From Pelargonium cotyledonis (Eukaryota > Streptophyta > Magnoliopsida > Geraniales > Geraniaceae): 23,910 nucleotides of DNA. The position numbers and the translations under genes are program-made. Under the pieces are notes generated by a model. It was not told the DNA's origin. It did no database searches and saw only the letters and a list, made by a program, of their open reading frames with translations. The DNA lies in assembly GCA_036897625.1 (NCBI GenBank), contig JAYMTA010000819.1, positions 1 through 23,910 of the forward strand, read 5' to 3'. Shown here piece after piece: positions 19,930 through 23,910 of the stretch (its first letter is position 1; every line of letters starts with the position of its first letter).

Positions 19930-20172
19930 AATTAACACTTGTCAATTGTCAAATTTGTTGTTCAAATCAAATAGAAAAACAAAAAATTACAAAAAGAAAA
20001 ATAAAATAAATGATTGAAAAACACAAAAATGATTTTAAAATATGAAAAATATAGATGTGGGTCTATGTTATTACACTCGTTAGAGTGTAAACATTGTGGA
20101 GTTTGACATAATAGAAAATGGTGGATGATGTATAAATTATATTGCACTCTCTAGAGTGTAAACCGTTGGAGA
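19930..20172. repeat. A-rich tract and two palindromic 30-bp units
   Basis: 19970-20060 is A-rich. ACACTCGTTAGAGTGTAAAC near 20073 and GCACTCTCTAGAGTGTAAAC near 20143 are two direct copies about 70 bp apart, each a small palindrome (ACTC...GAGT) followed by a TTG-GGAG word. They lie inside the interruption of LINE copy 2 and look like part of a small foldback repeat. Confidence 0.5.
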
Positions 20173-21232
20173 TGCCTAAGGAGCGATCAATGATAAGGTA
20201 GTGTGCTGCACATGTGGAGACAAGGAGTAGACAATTGATCATTTTCATTTGATGTGTGATATATCTTGGTGGGTTTGGTCAAAATGGTTCCAACTGTGGG
20301 GATTAGTTTGGTGTTCTCCTTCATCAATTAGAGAGGTTTTTTTATTTTGTTTTTTTTATCAGTGGGCAGCTTTGGGCTTGAGTGAAAATGACAATTTTAT
20401 GGGGACTGTTTTTTATTTTTATTTTTATGTTATTGTGTGGTCCCTCAGTACTTGTAGAAATAATCGTGTTTTTAATGATATAAAAATGGATACGGATGTT
20501 TTGTGGGAATGGATAATACTTCGTCTGATTGAATGAATTAAGGTCAAAAGGGGAAGAAGTCTCAACAGAGGTATTAAGAGTCATATCTGTACGATTCAAG
20601 GTTTAAGCAAGATAATAGTCAAGTAAGAAGAGTTAGTGCCAGCTGGGTAGCACATTTGAATGAATGAGTTAAATTTAATGTTGGAGCAGCAAAAGTTAAG
20701 CCGGGCCCAGCTGGAATTGGTGGGGTTTTAATGAACTTTAAGGGGGAGGTGATTTGTGTGTTCTCGGAAAGTATTGGGCGTGCTGATTCGAACTTTGCTT
20801 AGTTGAGGGCCATCTTAAAGGCGACGAAATTGTATGGCTCATGAGGCGGAAGAAATGGTAAATTGACAGTGGAAAGTGATTTGAAGGTTGCAGTGTCTTG
20901 AGTTCTCGCAAATCTCCATAAGTATTTTGAGTGTTTTAAGAAGTAGATGAACCAAATGAGCCCTAGTCAACGCAATGTTTAAATCAATACATCTGAAAGA
21001 ACTTGCAAGCTACTTGGAACTTTTGCTGTTTGCTTCACCGAGAGATGAACCAACAAGGTTAACAGTAATTAAGGGTTATGTCTATAATCTAATTCATAAG
21101 AAAAAAATTAATTGAATTTGATTGATTATCCAGATATTCCAAGCATGTTTAATTCCTGTGCATTACCAGTTGATGATATTTGCGTACTCTAATTAGATGA
21201 ACCGTGTCACTTCATTATTTCTCATGTGCCAG

Positions 21233-22398
21233 TTGAACCTCAGGAAACACCTGAGTCTAGCAGCCACAGTAACGGGTTTGACGTATTCGGTACAGTTGAA
21301 GAGTCGGATTCAGCTGACAGGTATTGTCATAAGTGATCAATGTTAATGCGGTCTGGTTTTAATGTTTCATGCTGGGATTTAGGTTTTTCTACACGTATAT
21401 AAATCAGGGATGATGATACTCCAAGCGTACAAGATCCTGAGCCTAGGCCCACTGTTGAAGATGATACTGTAGCAACAGCACATTCAGAACTGAAAGATAA
21501 TATAAACATGGACACAGAACATGTAAATGCAGATTCATCATCTTTAGACAAGACCTGGACGTGGAAGGAGGACACTTCTGAGGCCCCAAAGAGTTAGTTA
21601 ATTCTTCAATCTACAGCTATTGTTCATTCATTTTTGCCCTACTCCTAGGAAAATAGTGGCTAATGAAGACATGAATTGACACAAACTCACAAAAGCACAT
21701 ATATGCATATACGCCATGGTTATTTATGTTGTATGATGATTTAATTCACATGAATTTCAGAATTTTCTACTTTCGTTGTGCCTTGTCACTCTAACTAGCT
21801 ATACATCCAGATTCTGAAGCTGGTTGTTTGTGACTTGCAGTACCAGAATCCTATACAGTGGTTGCAGAATCAAAGTTCTCGGTACTATCATGTTATTTTA
21901 TACTATCATAGTATCATATATGTATCAAATTCTAAAAGTGCTTTCTTTCAAGTATCACACTTTTCATTCATTACATTTGACAATGATTGGATGAATTGCA
22001 GATAAAAGAGAGAGACTTCTTTAGTTTCTTTTTTTCAGATGATTCTTTTGATTTCACGGAATCATTCCATGGAAAATGTGGGGATAAAGGTAGGCTGCTT
22101 AGAAGAAGTCTGGAAAGTGTCTTTATAATTGTTCTCATGAGTGATATAATTTTAATTTCCAGATTTTAAGTGCACATCATGGGCTGCTCATAACCAATTT
22201 GGACACACCCGTAAAGTGGAATTTCTACATCCAATCAAAATATATTTTGGTATGGCTGATCATATTAGACTCAATTTTCGTGTTCCTTTGGTCATTATTC
22301 ATCTTATATATTGTTAACACTAATCTTATGTGTTTACATAAAGGTGCAAAATACGGTAGCTGCAAGGAAGTCCAGCAATTCTGGGTTTACCAAAACAG
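21233..22398 (+). CDS. VAD1-like GRAM/VASt protein, linker and VASt exons
   Basis: Six exons whose phases join without a break: 21233-21320, 21408-21592, 21841-21881, 22002-22089, 22163-22249, 22344-22398. The first two give an acidic Ser/Asp/Glu-rich linker (GFDVFGTVEESDSAD; DDDTPSVQDPEPRP; WTWKEDTSEAPK). The rest give the first part of the VASt domain: SYTVVAESKFS, FFSFFFSDDSFDFTESFHGK, CGDKDFKCTSW, FGHTRKVEFLHPIKIYFG, AKYGSCKEVQQFWVYQN. VASt is the steroidogenic-acute-regulatory-like domain named after VAD1; related domains in yeast Lam/Ysp and animal GRAMD1 proteins bind sterols. The second half of VASt and the C-terminus lie beyond the window. The first exon starts in phase 1 while the last GRAM exon ends in phase 0, so at least one exon is missing between the blocks. 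No disabling change is seen inside these six exons. Confidence 0.85.
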
Positions 22399-22568
22399 GT
22401 TCCTGCTATAATATGCTTAACATTCTATTTACCAATGCCTGAAACTCATTATTACTATTTTTGTTGTTCTGTAGAGTTAAAAATTGCTATCAGTCTTACT
22501 TATCTCGGTTATATTTTTATGGCTTTGAGTGAATATCATTTCATTTTTGATAAGCTATTTAGGTACCG

Positions 22569-23910
22569 TTTTTTTTTATAAGCAAGCGGTACCCTTTATT
22601 AATGAACCCGAAGGTCGAAATAAAAGTACAAGAAATCCCAAAGAAGGGCTAAAATAATCCGAAACCCATAAGTCCAAGCAGTACAGAGGGCTGGAACACC
22701 AAACTTAAAAAGAAAGCGAATTACATAAACAAGAAACAATCGATAAGCAAAAGCTTTTAATCCGGGTAACCGTTTCCTCCACCACTCGGGAATTGATGCC
22801 GTAAAACAAGCGCATTACAAACTAGCCAAATATGCCATAGCATACTCAAACAAAGAGCATCCCAAACTTTCCGGCTTAACTTGCTCCTCTCAAAGCAAAA
22901 AGACCAACTTGATAAAAGAGTGAGCAATCATCAGGCAGAACTGAGCTCACACTCCACCAAGTGCACATAAAGAAAGTTGTTGAATCCCAAAGAGAGATAA
23001 AACCACCCGAACGACTCGATGATGGGTAGAAAGCAAACTTCATTGACGGAAGATTACGGAAACTGTTACCCTAAAAGGAGAAAATAGACTGTAATTTACT
23101 TTCTTGCAAAAAGACTATGCTTGGCTTCGTTTTCTGATGAGCAATCAAAGTCGATCCCTCCAATGTTGCGCCCAAGCCACCGATTGTTCCAAGAGAGAAA
23201 CACATTACAAAGGAGCCGGCGCAAATTGAAGATCAATGACGTGAAGAACTAACACGAAGCCGTTCTATTACCTCCGTTTACAAACCGCGAGCTCGAGCAC
23301 CCAAGCTTTTACAAATACCCCAAAGAGCAATAGCTGCAGCCGTCAGGGAGGAGATATGATGATTACCTATGCAGGAGTAGCTGGCACAAATAGATTAGTC
23401 CCGAGATTCTGAGATGGTGACAGAGGCTCAATGCGTTTTCGGATAACATTAATAACTTTGGGGGCAACATATTAACAATCAGTGACTTAAGACGTAAGGA
23501 AGAAGCATGTAGAATAGGAAGACCAGAAAATGTGTGATCCAATTTTGAAATTTATTGAATAACTAGTTCGCTCACTGAAGTTGCTTGGTTACCTTAATCA
23601 ATAGGGTTTGAAGCTTGTGGGCTAGAAAGTGTCGCAGGCCCATATTGTCTCAACATCATGAGATCTAGTATCTACAAAGTTATCATTTTTGTGAGAAGCA
23701 ATGTCACTTCTATGGGATGCAATAGAAGGGTTTCTCCGTGAGCTGGGATCGGGAGTGCTAGGCGAACCGATTGAGTGATTTGTAACCGAGAATGGATGCA
23801 GGTTCAGTCCTGAATATTCATTGACAGCCGTTGAAGTGGGTGTTGTCTCACATTGGAAAATTACAAAGGAAAGTGGCTAAATATAATGGTGCAAGTGAAA
23901 ACCTACTAAC
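22569..23910 (-). mobile_element. internally deleted minus-strand LINE
   Basis: Its 3' end is the T9 run at 22569-22577 (poly(A) on the minus strand), preceded by a TTCATTAATAAAGGGTACC tail. Reading the minus strand from the right: the start of the ORF2 endonuclease near 23160-22980 (TKPSIVFLQESK, PSSSRSGGFISLWDS), then directly the end region of the reverse transcriptase (SVLPDDCSLFYQVGLFALRG near 22940-22890, FYGINSRVVEETVTRIKSF near 22806-22750). Most of the endonuclease and all RT catalytic motifs are absent. Sequence to the right (23300-23910) may be ORF1/5' region (TLSSPQASNPID), broken by stops. It sits in the intron after the VAD1-like exon ending at 22398 and runs off the window. Confidence 0.65.

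Larger units (their letters stand above)
19121..21060 (+). mobile_element. L1-type LINE 3' half, copy 2, interrupted by later insertions
   Basis: First part 19121-19440: NWEFDQ-like start, then words ending with a KSLFGNL segment of the zf-RVT region. It resumes near 20170 with CCTCGDKE, a stop, TIDHFHL (zinc-ligand region) and WWVWSKWFQLWGLVW. Then SLSTCRNNRVFND and, from 20670, an RVT_3 RNase H domain: KPGPAGIGGVLMNFKGEV, CVFSESIGRADSNFA, LRAILKATKLYGS, TVESDLK. Of the RNase H acidic residues, the first Asp (family NVDGA) is missing in NVGAA, the Glu of AELRA is a TAG stop, and ESD is kept. The element is inactive. It is closely related to the copy at 9915 and lies in the large VAD1-like intron. 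Confidence 0.8.

Noticed and set aside
20249..20536. 95-codon plus-strand frame as an independent gene
   Set aside because: It contains WWVWSKWFQLWG and CRNNRVFND, which belong to LINE copy 2.
22199..22411. 70-codon plus-strand frame
   Set aside because: It reads in a different frame from the VASt exons at 22163-22249 and 22344-22398 and crosses the intron between them.
1..23910. tRNA, rRNA or other structured RNA genes
   Set aside because: No cloverleaf with B-box words and no rRNA-like segment was recognised by eye; a tRNAscan/Infernal run would be decisive.

Overview
The window reads as nuclear DNA of a flowering plant, most likely a eudicot. It is AT-rich, has spliced genes with GT-AG introns, an F-box/FBA gene, an ARGOS-type small membrane protein, a GRAM/VASt gene of the VAD1 family, and dense remains of copia LTR elements, L1-type and RTE-type LINEs, a Mutator-like element and MITE-like foldbacks. 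I cannot name the species.

Layout. 1-2172: possible minus-strand coiled-coil exon running off the left edge, a gene-poor stretch, then a minus-strand F-box gene whose F-box and FBA halves lie in different frames. 2173-4400: upstream region of the F-box gene, with a diverged duplication, a 29-31 bp tandem repeat and AT-rich DNA. 4530-6253: broken Ty1/copia element (gag, protease scrap, RT scrap) with a 3' LTR. 6591-8121: decayed coding-like sequence interrupted by an 898-bp Mutator-like element with a perfect 9-bp target duplication and a GC-rich insert. 8259-8444: ARGOS/OSR-like ORF starting only 147 bp after that element.

9400 to the right edge: possible small two-exon unit at 9400-9767, then a plus-strand VAD1-like gene. 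Eleven coding exons can be placed: five for GRAM (13813-16994) and six for the linker and first part of VASt (21233-22398). The first exon(s), at least one exon between the blocks, and the end of VASt are not seen. Its introns, and the region before the first recognised exon, carry two related LINE copies, a small LTR-pair element with a nested LINE tail, an RTE scrap next to a foldback MITE, a copia protease scrap, a long inverted repeat with a 26-bp minisatellite, and an internally deleted minus-strand LINE at the right edge.

The three host genes have no evident shared pathway: F-box (SCF adaptor), ARGOS-like (organ growth, ethylene response), VAD1-like (membrane lipid binding, cell-death control). 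The most noteworthy observations are the Pack-MULE-like element beside the ARGOS-like ORF, the long inverted repeat inside the VAD1-like gene, and the LINE tail inserted at an LTR/primer-site junction. No new multi-gene system was found.
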